Assembly: GCA_016713365.1 (NCBI GenBank)
Contig: JADJPG010000004.1
Coordinates: 124,001 to 188,000, forward strand
Length of the DNA: 64,000 bases
Direction of reading: 5' to 3'
Source: Verrucomicrobiota bacterium
GTDB taxonomy: Bacteria; Verrucomicrobiota; Verrucomicrobiia; Limisphaerales; JADJPG01
In this document: positions 46,517 to 55,875 of the stretch, one piece after another
Numbering within the stretch: the first letter of the stretch is position 1
How the letters are laid out: every line of letters starts with the position of its first letter
Notes under the pieces: generated by a model
What the model was told of the DNA's origin: nothing
The model's database searches: none
Seen by the model: the letters and a program-made list of their open reading frames with translations, nothing else
Program-made: the position numbers and the translations under genes

Positions 46517-49500
46517 ATGAAAATGCGATTGCTCAACCCATTCCGCGTCTGGATTTCTTGCCTCGTGTGCTTCTGGCTGGCGCTGGCCTTTGCCCGACAG
46601 ACGTGCGCTGAGAGTGTCTCGTCCGCTGCGGGAGGGCACTACACCATCGACACGTGGGAGAACGACGATGGGTTGCCGCAGAATTCCATCATCTCGATGA
46701 CCCAGACGCGGGACGGCTATCTGTGGTTGGGAACTATCAACGGTCTCGTTCGTTTCGATGGCGTGCGCTTTACGGTGTTCAACGAGAATAACACGCCCGG
46801 CCTCGGGAGCAGTCCCATTGTCAGCTTGTTCGAGGATCGACGAGGGAATCTCTGGATCGGCAGTGAGCTTTCCGGAGTTCTGGTGGCGCGGGATGGCAAG
46901 GTTACCAGCCTTGGGATCGGAGTGGGAAATCGCGACAGCCGCGTTCGATCCTTTTGCGAGGATGCGGAAGGTGCTGTGTGGATGTGTACCCGGGATGGCC
47001 AGCTCTGGCGCCACAAGGACGGAACGGCGAATGTCTTCGTAACCGGCGCGAACCGCAATTCTGGCTATCGTTCGGTCATGGCGGATGAATCGGGTCGCAT
47101 TTGGGTCGGCACCGATCAGGCGACCTTCGCCGTCGATCCAAGCTCCGATTTCGCACGCAGTGAGTTGCGCTCCTATCTCATACGTCCCACGCCGGTGCTG
47201 GATCTGTTCGAGCCTCTGCTGGTGCCGGGTCGGAACGGAGGCTTCTGGCGTTTTGGGAACAAGCTCATCGAACGTTGGGACACGAATGGCGTGGGCCGCC
47301 TGTTTAGTTCGTATGCGTGGACAGCGACGGTGACATCCGCGTGCGAGGATCGCGCCGGCAATTTGCTGGTGGGCACGCTGGGCGATGGGACGTTTCGTTT
47401 TGATCCGTCCGGAGAGGTGACTCAGCTTTCTTCCAACCAAATGATGTACGTGCTTTCCATGCTGGTGGATCGTGAGGAGACCATCTGGGTGGGGACGGAC
47501 GGAAATGGGCTGAGCCGTTTGAAGCCACGCTTGTTTCAGGTGATCGAGCCGACGCGCGGGTTGACGGTCCGGTCCGTGGCGGAAGATGCGCAGGGCGCCA
47601 AGTGGATGGGATTTAATGTGGGAGCGGGTTACTTAAAAGATGGCGTGTTCCGCAGTTTTGGTCAGCCGGAAGGGTTTTTGATGAACGTCTCGGTTCTTTC
47701 GATCCTCGCCGATCGGCGCGGGCAAGTTTGGGCAGGCACGGCTGGCGCCTTGTTCACGCTGCAGAACGAAAAGTTTGTGCTCAGGGGAGTGCAGACGACG
47801 GTGCCCGCCATGCACGAGGACCGTGCAGGCATCGTGTGGATTGGAACTCGCGATGGGTTGCTGAGAACGGACGGTGTGAGTGCGCGGCTTTTTACCTCCA
47901 CCAACGGATTGTCTGCGGACGATGTCAGCGCCATCGCCGATGATCGTTCGGGCAACCTCTGGGTGGGCACCAGAACCGCGGGGTTGAATCGTTTCCGGGA
48001 GGGCAAGTTTACGACGATTCACCGGGCCGATGGTCTGCCCAGCGATGAAGTGTCGTGCCTCTTCGTCGATGCCGATGACGCTCTGTGGGTCGGAACCCTC
48101 GGGATGGGGATGGCGCGGTTCAAGGACGGTCGATGGACGCGTTTCTCGACCAGGGACGGTTTGGTCAGCAATACCATTGGTTACATCATCGAGGACGGCG
48201 AGGGTTACTTGTGGATTGGCTCCAATGCCGGCTTGATGCGCGTGCGGCGGAAGTCTCTCGATGACCGAGCCGACGGGCGGACTGGCTCGCTGGATGTTCG
48301 ATTCTTTGGCCGTGCGGATGGATTACCGACCCGCGAATGCACAAGCGGCTCGCAACCGGCGGCCTTGCGTGGGCGCGATGGGCAGATGTGGTTTCCCACC
48401 ACGAAGGGCTTGGTGACCGTTGACCCACGCAAGATCGAGCCGAATACGAATCCGCCTCTGGTCAGCATCGAAATGGTAATTGTGGACGGTGAGGAAAAAG
48501 GGCTGGCGGCAATTCGGAAACGTCCCACCGGTGCGTTTACCCTGACGCCGGATCGTGAACATCTGGAGATCAGTTTCACCAGCCTCAATCTGAACTTGCC
48601 GGAGCGCGATCGGCGTTTCAAGTATCGCCTGCTCGGCCACGAGAATGACTGGATCGAAGCGGGCAACTCCCGCGTCGTCCATTACAGCAAACTTCCGCCC
48701 GGCCAGTATCGTTTTCAAGTCATCGCCCGCAACGAGGACGGCGTATGGAACGAGCGCGGCAGTGAAGTGGCGATCGTCGTCGAGCCGCCCTTCTGGCGGA
48801 CGTGGTGGTTCCTCGGCGTCGTGTTCGCGTCGGTGCTCGGCATGGTCGCGGGTGTCGTGCATTACATCTCGACCCAAAAACTGCAGCGTCAGCTGGCCGA
48901 CATGCGCCAGCAGGAAGCGTTGGAAAAGGAGCGATCGCGCATCGCCCGTGACATTCACGATCAGCTCGGCGCGAACCTCACCCAAGTGTCGTTACTGGGC
49001 GAATTGATCGAGGGCGACAAGGATCAGCCCGAGGAGGTCGCCTCGCACGCGAAGCAGATTCAGTCGACGGCTCTCGAGACATCCCGCGCGTTGGACCAGA
49101 TCGTGTGGACGGTGAATCCATCCAACGACACGCTCGACGGCCTGGTGAATTACCTCTGCAAGTATGCGCAGGAGTATCTCGCGATGGCGGGATTAAAGTA
49201 CCGGCTGGAAGTGCCGCCCGATTTGCCGAACACCCCGATCACGCCGGAGATTCGGCACAACCTGTTCCTCGCAGCGAAGGAAGCGATCAACAACGTGGTG
49301 AAACATGCGCAGGCGGATTCAGCCTGGCTGCGATTGAAGATCGAGCCCGGGCGTTTCACAATTGAAGTGCAGGATGACGGCAAGGGGCCGGCTGGGATGA
49401 ATGAGAAGCGCGCGCTGTCGAGAAACGGATTGCGCAACATGGGCAAACGACTTGAAGATGTGGGCGGCAAGTTTGAAATCGGCCCGGCGCCTGAGCGCGG

Positions 49501-49540
49501 CACGTTGGTGCGACTCGTGGCACCGCTGGGCAAATCCTGA
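46517..49540 (+). CDS. Two-component-regulator-propeller sensor histidine kinase
   Basis: About 1007 residues from the Met at 46517. The open frame begins 30 codons earlier, but this Met starts the signal peptide. Order: signal peptide (1-30), two seven-bladed Reg_prop propellers (about 35-660, repeats such as GLPQNSI, GYLWLGTINGLVRFDG and NLWVGT), a Y_Y_Y domain (about 665-745), one transmembrane helix (about 760-782, WWFLGVVFASVLGMVAG), a HisKA_3 box with His814 (ARDIHDQLGANL) and HATPase (about 900-1003). The layout resembles sensors of periplasmic glycans in Bacteroidetes and Verrucomicrobia. The response-regulator gene follows by 6 bp and is its obvious partner. Confidence 0.93.
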   Translation: MKMRLLNPFRVWISCLVCFWLALAFARQTCAESVSSAAGGHYTIDTWENDDGLPQNSIISMTQTRDGYLWLGTINGLVRFDGVRFTVFNENNTPGLGSSPIVSLFEDRRGNLWIGSELSGVLVARDGKVTSLGIGVGNRDSRVRSFCEDAEGAVWMCTRDGQLWRHKDGTANVFVTGANRNSGYRSVMADESGRIWVGTDQATFAVDPSSDFARSELRSYLIRPTPVLDLFEPLLVPGRNGGFWRFGNKLIERWDTNGVGRLFSSYAWTATVTSACEDRAGNLLVGTLGDGTFRFDPSGEVTQLSSNQMMYVLSMLVDREETIWVGTDGNGLSRLKPRLFQVIEPTRGLTVRSVAEDAQGAKWMGFNVGAGYLKDGVFRSFGQPEGFLMNVSVLSILADRRGQVWAGTAGALFTLQNEKFVLRGVQTTVPAMHEDRAGIVWIGTRDGLLRTDGVSARLFTSTNGLSADDVSAIADDRSGNLWVGTRTAGLNRFREGKFTTIHRADGLPSDEVSCLFVDADDALWVGTLGMGMARFKDGRWTRFSTRDGLVSNTIGYIIEDGEGYLWIGSNAGLMRVRRKSLDDRADGRTGSLDVRFFGRADGLPTRECTSGSQPAALRGRDGQMWFPTTKGLVTVDPRKIEPNTNPPLVSIEMVIVDGEEKGLAAIRKRPTGAFTLTPDREHLEISFTSLNLNLPERDRRFKYRLLGHENDWIEAGNSRVVHYSKLPPGQYRFQVIARNEDGVWNERGSEVAIVVEPPFWRTWWFLGVVFASVLGMVAGVVHYISTQKLQRQLADMRQQEALEKERSRIARDIHDQLGANLTQVSLLGELIEGDKDQPEEVASHAKQIQSTALETSRALDQIVWTVNPSNDTLDGLVNYLCKYAQEYLAMAGLKYRLEVPPDLPNTPITPEIRHNLFLAAKEAINNVVKHAQADSAWLRLKIEPGRFTIEVQDDGKGPAGMNEKRALSRNGLRNMGKRLEDVGGKFEIGPAPERGTLVRLVAPLGKS

Positions 49541-49546
49541 GATCGC

Positions 49547-50173
49547 ATGGCCACCAAAGTATCACTAGTCGAAGACAGCGACCAGTTGCGCGGCACCCTC
49601 GCCCGCGTGGTGGGACGCGCGGACGGCTTTGAATGCATCAGCCAATACGGCAGCGCGGAGGAGGCGGTGGAAGGTTTGCCGAAGGACAAGCCGAACGTCG
49701 TGCTGATGGACATCAATCTGCCCGGCATGAACGGCGTGGAGTGCGTGCGCAAGTTGAAGCAGGTGCTGCCTGACACGCAGGTAATCATGCTGACGGCCTA
49801 CGAGGACACGGAGAACATTTTCAATTCACTCGCGGCTGGCGCTTCGGGCTATTTGCTCAAGCGATCATCGAGCGCGGAGATATTGCAGGCGATCAAGGAC
49901 GTGCTGAAGGGTGGGTCCCCAATGACGGCGCACATCGCGCGCAAGGTCGTGCAGAGTTTTCAGCGGTCTGGCGCTTCGCAACAGGCGACGGAGAACTTGT
50001 CGCAGCGCGAGCAGGAGGTGCTCGATGCGCTGGCGCAGGGGCTCATCTACAAGGAAATCGCCGAGAAGCTCGGCATCAGCTACGAAACCGTCCACACCTA
50101 CGTGCGCCGCATCTACGAAAAACTGCAGGTGCGCACGCGCACGGAAGCGGTCGCGAAGTTTCTCCGGCGCTAG
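49547..50173 (+). CDS. NarL/FixJ-type response regulator
   Basis: The 208-residue protein has a receiver domain (1-120) with phospho-acceptor Asp55 (VVLMDINLPGMNG), Thr and Lys switch residues (MLTAYED, LLKRSS), and a C-terminal LuxR-type helix-turn-helix (about 145-205, LSQREQEVLDALAQGLIYKEIAEKLG). A HisKA_3 kinase with a NarL-type regulator is the standard pairing, and the 6-bp gap supports it. Targets are unknown. The stop codon overlaps the convergent ribH stop by 4 bp. Confidence 0.95.
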   Translation: MATKVSLVEDSDQLRGTLARVVGRADGFECISQYGSAEEAVEGLPKDKPNVVLMDINLPGMNGVECVRKLKQVLPDTQVIMLTAYEDTENIFNSLAAGASGYLLKRSSSAEILQAIKDVLKGGSPMTAHIARKVVQSFQRSGASQQATENLSQREQEVLDALAQGLIYKEIAEKLGISYETVHTYVRRIYEKLQVRTRTEAVAKFLRR

Positions 50174-50670
50174 AGCGTCGTGGTGATTTCCACGGTGGGC
50201 GGAACGAGGTCCTTCATCACTTCCGCCATCTCCAATGCGGTCTGCGCTGCTTCGGTCCCGCGGTTATGATCCTTGCTCAGGCAGCGTTCCTTCGCCTGCT
50301 TTTCATTCTCCAGCAGCAGCACCTCGTGGATGATCGGGATTTCGTGCAGCGCCTGGACTTGCGAGAGCGTGTTGCTGACGGCTTCCCCGACGTGCTGGGC
50401 GTGGGTGGTGGCGCCGCGGAGAATCACGCCGAGGCAGATGATCGCAGAGAGAGCAGGGTGGCTGGCCCGCGCGAGCTTCGCAGCGACCACGGGAATCTCG
50501 TAAGCGCCAGGAACGCGAATCACTCGCACGCTGTCGGCGCCTGCTTCTTCCAGGCAGGCTTGAGCGGCGTTCAGCATCGCGTCCACGTAGCGTGCGTTAT
50601 ACTTGGAGGCGACGATGGCGTAGTGGCCGCCAACTTTCCGGACTTCGGACTTCTTGTTTTTCTTCAACAT
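50170..50670 (-). CDS. ribH: 6,7-dimethyl-8-ribityllumazine synthase
   Basis: Condenses 5-amino-6-ribitylaminouracil with dihydroxybutanone phosphate in riboflavin synthesis. The 166 residues show SKYNARYVDAML, RVPGAYEIPVVAAKLA near 55, the ICLGVILRGATTHAQHV active-site block with the catalytic His near 98, and the PIIHEVLLLENEKQA end region. The dihydroxybutanone phosphate comes from RibBA, encoded 83 bp upstream on the same strand. I looked for an FMN riboswitch before this pair and saw none. Confidence 0.95.
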   Translation of the reverse strand: MLKKNKKSEVRKVGGHYAIVASKYNARYVDAMLNAAQACLEEAGADSVRVIRVPGAYEIPVVAAKLARASHPALSAIICLGVILRGATTHAQHVGEAVSNTLSQVQALHEIPIIHEVLLLENEKQAKERCLSKDHNRGTEAAQTALEMAEVMKDLVPPTVEITTTL

Positions 50671-50753
50671 AGGAATCGTGATTGGTAATCCGTGATTCGT
50701 GAGTGGAGTTCGTGTCGTCGCTCTTATTTTGCTGACGCATCACGCAACACTCG

Positions 50754-51953
50754 TCACACCAAGTGCCCGAGCTTTTCGCGTTTGGTCTTCAGATACTTTG
50801 CGTTGTGCGGGTTGGGCGCGATGCGAATGGGTACCTGCTCAACGATCTCCAATCCATACCCTTCGAGCCCGACAATCTTCTTCGGGTTGTTCGTCAGCAG
50901 TCGAATCGTGCGCAAGCCGAGGTCCGCGAGAATTTGTGCACCCAGACCGTATTCGCGCAGGTCCATCTTGAAGCCGAGTTTCAGATTCGCCTCCACCGTG
51001 TCGTAGCCTTTCTCCTGCAGCTTGTAGGCCTGAATCTTCGGGCCGAGACCGATGCCGCGTCCTTCCTGGCGCATATACAAAATCACGCCGCAGCCCGCGT
51101 CGGCGACTTGTTGCATCGCCTGATGCAGCTGTGGTCCGCAGTCGCAGCGGCGCGAGCCGAACACGTCTCCAGTCAGGCATTCGCTGTGGACGCGGACGAG
51201 CACCTTCTTCTTGTTGGCGACGTCGCCTTTGACGAGCGCAAGGTGGTGCTGGCCGTCAGTCGTCGCGCGATAGAGGTGGAGTTGAAAGTCGCCGTAGTCG
51301 GTCGGCATCTTGATGACCTCGACCCGCTCGACGAGTTTCTCGCGCGAGCGCCGGAACTTGATCAGCGCCTCGATGGTGCCGAGCTTGAGCTTGTGTTTCT
51401 TTGCGAACTTCACGAGGTCCGGCAGTCGCGCCATCGAACCATCGTCCTTCAGCACTTCGCAGATGACGCCAATCGGCCGGCAGCCGGCGAGCTTCACCAA
51501 ATCCACCGCGGCCTCGGTGTGACCGGCGCGCTGGAGAACGCCGCCGGAGCGCGCACGCAGCGGAAAGACGTGGCCGGGTTGAACGAGATCCTCCGGCACG
51601 GCGGTGGGATCTGCCATCACCTTGATCGTTTCCGCACGGTCCGCCGCGCTGATGCCGGTGGTGACGCCGCGCGCGGCATCGACGCTGACTTGGAAATCGG
51701 TTTTGAACGACTCCCGGTTCTGGGAAACCATCCGTTCGATGCCGAGTTGCTTGAGCCGATCCTCGGTGGTGGGCACGCAGATGAGACCGCGGCCGAAGCG
51801 GGCCATGAAGTTAATCGCCTTGGGCGTGACGTGTTCCGCCGCCATGATCAAGTCGCCCTCATTCTCGCGATCGGCATCGTCGACGATGATGACCATCCGG
51901 CCTTTGCGGAGGTCTTGAACGACGGATTCGATGCTGGCAAAGGGCGATTTCAT
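50754..51953 (-). CDS. ribBA: Bifunctional 3,4-dihydroxy-2-butanone-4-phosphate synthase / GTP cyclohydrolase II
   Basis: RibB makes the four-carbon unit and RibA opens GTP, the two entry reactions of riboflavin synthesis. The 399 residues comprise the RibB part (about 1-205, DDADRENEGDL near residue 25, GHTEAAVDL near 143) and the RibA part (about 206-395), with the zinc ligands in HSECLTGDVFGSRRCDCG, the MRQEGRGIGL motif and LREYGLGAQILADLG. Both catalytic sets look complete. Forms an operon with ribH. Confidence 0.96.
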   Translation of the reverse strand: MKSPFASIESVVQDLRKGRMVIIVDDADRENEGDLIMAAEHVTPKAINFMARFGRGLICVPTTEDRLKQLGIERMVSQNRESFKTDFQVSVDAARGVTTGISAADRAETIKVMADPTAVPEDLVQPGHVFPLRARSGGVLQRAGHTEAAVDLVKLAGCRPIGVICEVLKDDGSMARLPDLVKFAKKHKLKLGTIEALIKFRRSREKLVERVEVIKMPTDYGDFQLHLYRATTDGQHHLALVKGDVANKKKVLVRVHSECLTGDVFGSRRCDCGPQLHQAMQQVADAGCGVILYMRQEGRGIGLGPKIQAYKLQEKGYDTVEANLKLGFKMDLREYGLGAQILADLGLRTIRLLTNNPKKIVGLEGYGLEIVEQVPIRIAPNPHNAKYLKTKREKLGHLV

Positions 51954-51993
51954 TGTGCGGGTGAAGCTAATCAGCCGGTGTTGATCGGCGGCA

Positions 51994-52026
51994 ACAAAAA
52001 ACCCTGCCCGCGTGAACGGGCAGGGT
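51994..52026 (-). terminator. Intrinsic terminator of the small secreted-protein gene
   Basis: On the minus strand a perfect 10-bp stem (ACCCTGCCCG with CGGGCAGGGT, 6-nt loop) followed by TTTTTTG begins 19 bp after the stop of the 56-residue protein gene. It separates that gene from ribBA. Confidence 0.9.
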
Positions 52027-52045
52027 CTTCTTGGTTAACCGAAGG

Positions 52046-52216
52046 TTAACGACGGACCATGAGCAGCTCAGCGCCCTTGACCTGGGTGCTGGCTTTCTTG
52101 GCCGTGGCCTTCGAGCACGCGGCGGCTTTGGTCTTGGCGCAGCAGGCTTCACCAGCCTGAACCGCAGTCACGGATGCAAACGCCGCCAGAACGGAGCAGA
52201 TGAGGAGTTTTTTCAT
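52046..52216 (-). CDS. Small exported Cys- and Lys-rich protein of unknown function
   Basis: A 56-residue protein with a convincing signal peptide (MKKLLICSVLAAFASVTAVQA), leaving a mature form of about 35 residues that begins GEACCAKTKAAACSKATAKK. Three cysteines and many lysines are present in the mature part. Its own terminator and clean start support a real gene despite the small size. A metal-binding or envelope role is possible but not shown. The longer frame upstream of this Met runs through G-rich non-coding sequence and was not accepted. Confidence 0.72.
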   Translation of the reverse strand: MKKLLICSVLAAFASVTAVQAGEACCAKTKAAACSKATAKKASTQVKGAELLMVRR

Positions 52217-52805
52217 ACGCGAGACAAGTAGCCGATCTTTTGTCCCGATGCAAGGGAGCTTCTTCGTTGGCGGGCCGCCGTGCGCTGGCTGATCGAAGGG
52301 ACCAGCTTTGTGGTTCGGGATGGGCACCGCCCGCTCAGCTGGTGCGGCCCTGTTTGATAAGTCTTCTGGGCGCTGGCGTGGAAGCAGGCCGAATCCTTTC
52401 ATCCGTGTTGGTGTGTTCGGGTAACTGTGGGGGTGGGGGGCTGGGCCTGGGGGGGGGGTTGCGCCGCGGCGGGGCGGGCTGGAGGCGGGAGGCGGCCGTT
52501 CGATTGCGGCGTTGTGCCTGCCGGTTGAAAAAGTTGCGAGCTTGTCCGGGGGGCCGCTTGGGGGTCCACACTCCGGGAGGGGTGGGGGGGGGCCTTGTGG
52601 GGCGGGGGGGCGGTAGCCGCCGTGGGGGGACGGCCGCCAAGATTGAAGACAGCTTGAGTTACTTCCTCGGCAGGTGCGGATCTTTGCACCTGCCGCCGCG
52701 CCGCCGAATAGACGAGATTGGCGGGGCCTTGTGCCGCGAGTGTGCAAGTTCAAGCCAAGGCGATGTCGGGGTGACAAGACTTTGGGATTCTGATGGGAGC
52801 CAGCT
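52217..52805. other. Intergenic region with strongly G-rich + strand
   Basis: About 590 bp between two divergent genes with no credible coding frame. From 52395 to 52640 the + strand is dominated by G-runs: at 52429-52458 four runs of 5, 6, 3 and 10 G are separated by only 1-3 bases, and a second cluster runs from 52549 to 52626. Both match the general pattern of G-quadruplex-forming sequence. The right part (52640-52805) is ordinary composition and probably carries the promoter of the propeller gene. Confidence 0.6.
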
Positions 52806-54179
52806 TTGCGCGTGACCCGTTTGAGGAGCGACCCCGGTGACGCCGCAACTGCTGCGGCATTGCTTATGGTGGCGGCTGTCATGCCTTGGCGTGCTTCTGC
52901 CGCTTCGGGCCCGGTTCACTGGCCGCAGTTTCGTGGAGCGGATTCGATGGGCGTCGCCGACGGTTCCAAATTTCCCGACCGCTGGGGCACAAACGAGAAT
53001 GTCGCGTGGCGCATTAAGGTGCCGGGACGTGGCTGGTCGTCACCGATTGTCTGGGGCGACCGCGTGTTCGTGACAACGGTGGTAAGCGAGGGCGAAGTGG
53101 AGGCGCCGAAGAAGGGCCTGTATTTCGGCGGCGAACGGAAGACGGCTCCTCAGTCGACGCATCGCTGGCTGGTGCTTTGTTACAGTCTGAAAGATGGCAA
53201 AGAGTTGTGGCGGCAGGAGGCCCATCGCGGCACGCCGCCGAATCAGTTGCACGTGAAGAACACCTACGCCTCGGAAACGCCAGTCGCCGACGGCGAGCGC
53301 GTCTATGCTTACTTCGGGAACATCGGTTTGTTCTGCTTCGATCACGACGGCAAACGGTTGTGGTCGACGAACTGGCCGCCGGTGAAGACGCGTTATGGCT
53401 GGGGCTCGGCGGGATCGCCGGTCGTGCACGGCGATCGATTGTTTCTCGTGAACGACAACGAAGACAAATCTTTCGCGGTCGCCCTCGAGGCGAAGACCGG
53501 TGGGCAGCTCTGGAGCGTGGAGCGTGACGAGCCGAGCAATTGGGCGACGCCCTACGTCTGGCAGAACGAGAAGCGCACGGAGCTCGTGGTGCCGGGCCGG
53601 AAGAAGGTTCGCTCCTACGATCTCGACGGACGGGTGCTGTGGGAGTTCGGCGGCATGTCCACGATTGTCATTCCGACACCGTTCTCTAAGTTCGGGCTGC
53701 TCTACGTTTGCTCCGGCTACGTCGGCGATAAGACGCGTCCGGTCTTCGCCATCAAGCCAGGTGCGTCGGGCGACATCACGCTCGGGGCTGGCGAGACGAA
53801 CAGCCAGTTCATCGCATGGTATCAGCCAACCGCCGCGCCGTACAATCCGTCGCCGCTGCTGTATGGAGATCAGTTCTACGTGCTGTTCGATTTTGGTTTT
53901 CTCAGCAGCCACGATGCGCGGACGGGCAAGGTCATCTACGACAAACAGCGCGTTCAGACGGAGACGACGTCCTTCACCGCGTCGCCATGGGCGGCGAATG
54001 GAAAGATTTATGCGCTCAGTGAGGACGGCGATACGTTCGTGTTCGCGGCCGGGCCGGAGTATCGGTTGCTGCACAAGAACTCGCTCGACGAGATGTGCAT
54101 GGCAACGCCGGCAATCGCTGGCGACCGGCTCCTGATTCGGACGCTTAGCAAGCTCTACTGCATTGCTTCGAGTCGCTGA
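52806..54179 (+). CDS. Exported PQQ-like beta-propeller repeat protein
   Basis: About 457 residues from a TTG at 52806; a GTG two codons later is equally possible. After a signal peptide (about residues 15-33), WPQFRGADSMGVADG opens the fold, as in many PVC-group PQQ-repeat proteins. Repeating propeller strands follow (WSSPIVWGDRVFVTT, YAYFGNIGLFCFDHDGKRLW, SYDLDGRVLWEF). No dedicated dehydrogenase active-site motif or haem site was recognised, so it may be a structural or regulatory propeller and not a quinoprotein enzyme. Stands 46 bp before oppA on the same strand. Confidence 0.83.
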   Translation: MRVTRLRSDPGDAATAAALLMVAAVMPWRASAASGPVHWPQFRGADSMGVADGSKFPDRWGTNENVAWRIKVPGRGWSSPIVWGDRVFVTTVVSEGEVEAPKKGLYFGGERKTAPQSTHRWLVLCYSLKDGKELWRQEAHRGTPPNQLHVKNTYASETPVADGERVYAYFGNIGLFCFDHDGKRLWSTNWPPVKTRYGWGSAGSPVVHGDRLFLVNDNEDKSFAVALEAKTGGQLWSVERDEPSNWATPYVWQNEKRTELVVPGRKKVRSYDLDGRVLWEFGGMSTIVIPTPFSKFGLLYVCSGYVGDKTRPVFAIKPGASGDITLGAGETNSQFIAWYQPTAAPYNPSPLLYGDQFYVLFDFGFLSSHDARTGKVIYDKQRVQTETTSFTASPWAANGKIYALSEDGDTFVFAAGPEYRLLHKNSLDEMCMATPAIAGDRLLIRTLSKLYCIASSR

Positions 54180-54225
54180 CCCGCGACGCGATTTTAAGCG
54201 ATTCCCGTAGTTTCTGCTTTTCAGA

Positions 54226-55872
54226 ATGGGCCTCGCCAAAGAATCATCCCGGCGCATGACGCGCGCGTTGGTCATCGTTCTTGCCTTTGCCGTGCTCTGC
54301 GGCTGCGGCCGCAGGGAGACTCGCGTCGCTTCGGGTAATCGCGAGCAGATCCTCCACGTCAATAACGGCACCGAGCCGGCCAATCTCGATCCTCACGTCG
54401 TCACCGGCGTGCCTGAGCATCACGTCATCATGTCGTTGCTCGAAGGGTTGGTGAGTGAGGATCCACGGGGCATCACGCCGCAGCCGGGCACCGCCGAACG
54501 GTGGGAGCTTTCCGAGGACCAAACCGTCTACACGTTCCATCTCCGCAAGAACGCGCGTTGGTCGAACGGCGATCCGGTCACGGCCCACGATTTTGTCCGC
54601 ACGTTTCGGCGCGCGCTCACGCCGTCTTTGGCCTCGGAATACGCCTACATGCTCTTCGTGATGAAAGGCGCGGAGGAGTTCAACACCGGCAAGATTACGG
54701 ACTTCGATCAGGTCGGCGTGAAGGCGCTCGATGATCACACGCTTCGCGTGACGCTGAATTCGCCGACGCCGTATTTCCTCGGCCTGTTGCTGCACTACTC
54801 GTGGTTTCCGCTGCATCTGCCGACCATCGAGAAATACGGCCCGGTCTACGAACGAGGCAATCGCTGGACAAAGCCGGGACGCTTCGTCGGGAACGGCCCG
54901 TTCGCGCTGGAGCAGTGGAAGGTGAATCACGTCATTGTGGTGAAGCGGAACACCAATTACTGGGACGCTGCGAACGTGAAGCTGAACAAGATCTATTTCT
55001 ACTCAATCGAGAGCACGGACACGGACGAACGCGCCTTCCGCTCCGGGCAGTTGCACAAGACGCATGAGCTGCCGCAGATGAAGATCGACACCTACCGCGA
55101 GAAGTATCCGCACCTGCTGCGCATCGAACCGTTCTTGGGAACGTACTTCTACATCTGCAACACCGCCAAGCCGCCGCTGAACGACAAGCGCGTCCGTCGC
55201 GCGTTGGCGATGGCCATTGATCGCGAAGCCATCGTGAAGAACGTGACGCGCGGCGGTCAGCTTCCGGCCTTTCACTTCACGCCGCCGGGCACGGCAGGAT
55301 ATACGGCGCGCGCGCGGTTTCCGTACGATATCGAGGGCGCAAAGAAACTGCTGACGGAGGCGGGTTACCCCAATGGCAAAGGACTGCCGCCGGTTGAGAT
55401 TCTCTTCAACACGCTGGAGTCGCACCGCGCGATCGCCGAGACGATTCAGGAGATGTGGAAGAAGAACGTCGGCATCGACGCGCGGTTGCTCAATCAGGAG
55501 TGGAAGGTCTATCTCGATTCGAAGAAGACGGGGAACTATCAGGTCGCGCGCTACGGCTGGATCGGCGATTACCCGGACCCGAACTCGTTCCTCGACATGT
55601 GGCTGACTGGCGGCGGCAACAATGATTCCAACTGGTCGAATCCGGAATACGACCGGTTGATTCGCGAGGCGGGACGAACCGCGGACTTGGCGAAGCGTCT
55701 CGAAGTCTTCCAGCAAGCGGAGGCCATTCTCCTCGATGAGATGCCGGTGATTCCGATCTATTTCTATACTCGGCCGTATGCGATTCAACCGAGTGTGAAG
55801 GGCTGGTATCCGACCATCCTCGACAATCATCCGTGGCACAAGGTGTGGCTCGAAGAGGAGAAGGAAAACTAG
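54226..55872 (+). CDS. oppA: Oligopeptide ABC transporter, substrate-binding lipoprotein
   Basis: The 548-residue protein is an SBP_bac_5 (OppA/DppA) binding protein. A lipoprotein signal ends in VLCGCG, giving a Cys for lipid attachment near residue 27. An alternative start is the Met at residue 11. The body shows GTEPANLDPH, GITPQPGTAERWELSEDQTVY near residue 85, NDKRVRRALAMAIDREAIV near 330, and WIGDYPDPNSFLDMW near 445, all typical. It captures peptides outside the inner membrane for OppBCDF. oppB starts 3 bp after its stop. Confidence 0.93.
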   Translation: MGLAKESSRRMTRALVIVLAFAVLCGCGRRETRVASGNREQILHVNNGTEPANLDPHVVTGVPEHHVIMSLLEGLVSEDPRGITPQPGTAERWELSEDQTVYTFHLRKNARWSNGDPVTAHDFVRTFRRALTPSLASEYAYMLFVMKGAEEFNTGKITDFDQVGVKALDDHTLRVTLNSPTPYFLGLLLHYSWFPLHLPTIEKYGPVYERGNRWTKPGRFVGNGPFALEQWKVNHVIVVKRNTNYWDAANVKLNKIYFYSIESTDTDERAFRSGQLHKTHELPQMKIDTYREKYPHLLRIEPFLGTYFYICNTAKPPLNDKRVRRALAMAIDREAIVKNVTRGGQLPAFHFTPPGTAGYTARARFPYDIEGAKKLLTEAGYPNGKGLPPVEILFNTLESHRAIAETIQEMWKKNVGIDARLLNQEWKVYLDSKKTGNYQVARYGWIGDYPDPNSFLDMWLTGGGNNDSNWSNPEYDRLIREAGRTADLAKRLEVFQQAEAILLDEMPVIPIYFYTRPYAIQPSVKGWYPTILDNHPWHKVWLEEEKEN

Positions 55873-55875
55873 GTC

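Noticed and set aside
50671..52000. FMN riboswitch upstream of ribBA or ribH
   Set aside because: The leader of ribBA is only about 40 bp after a terminator, and the ribBA-ribH gap is 83 bp. Neither shows the conserved RFN-element core.
52217..52805. Extended Pro-rich protein upstream of the 56-residue gene on the minus strand
   Set aside because: The frame is open only because the region is C-rich on that strand. It shows no motif, and the signal peptide begins at 52216.
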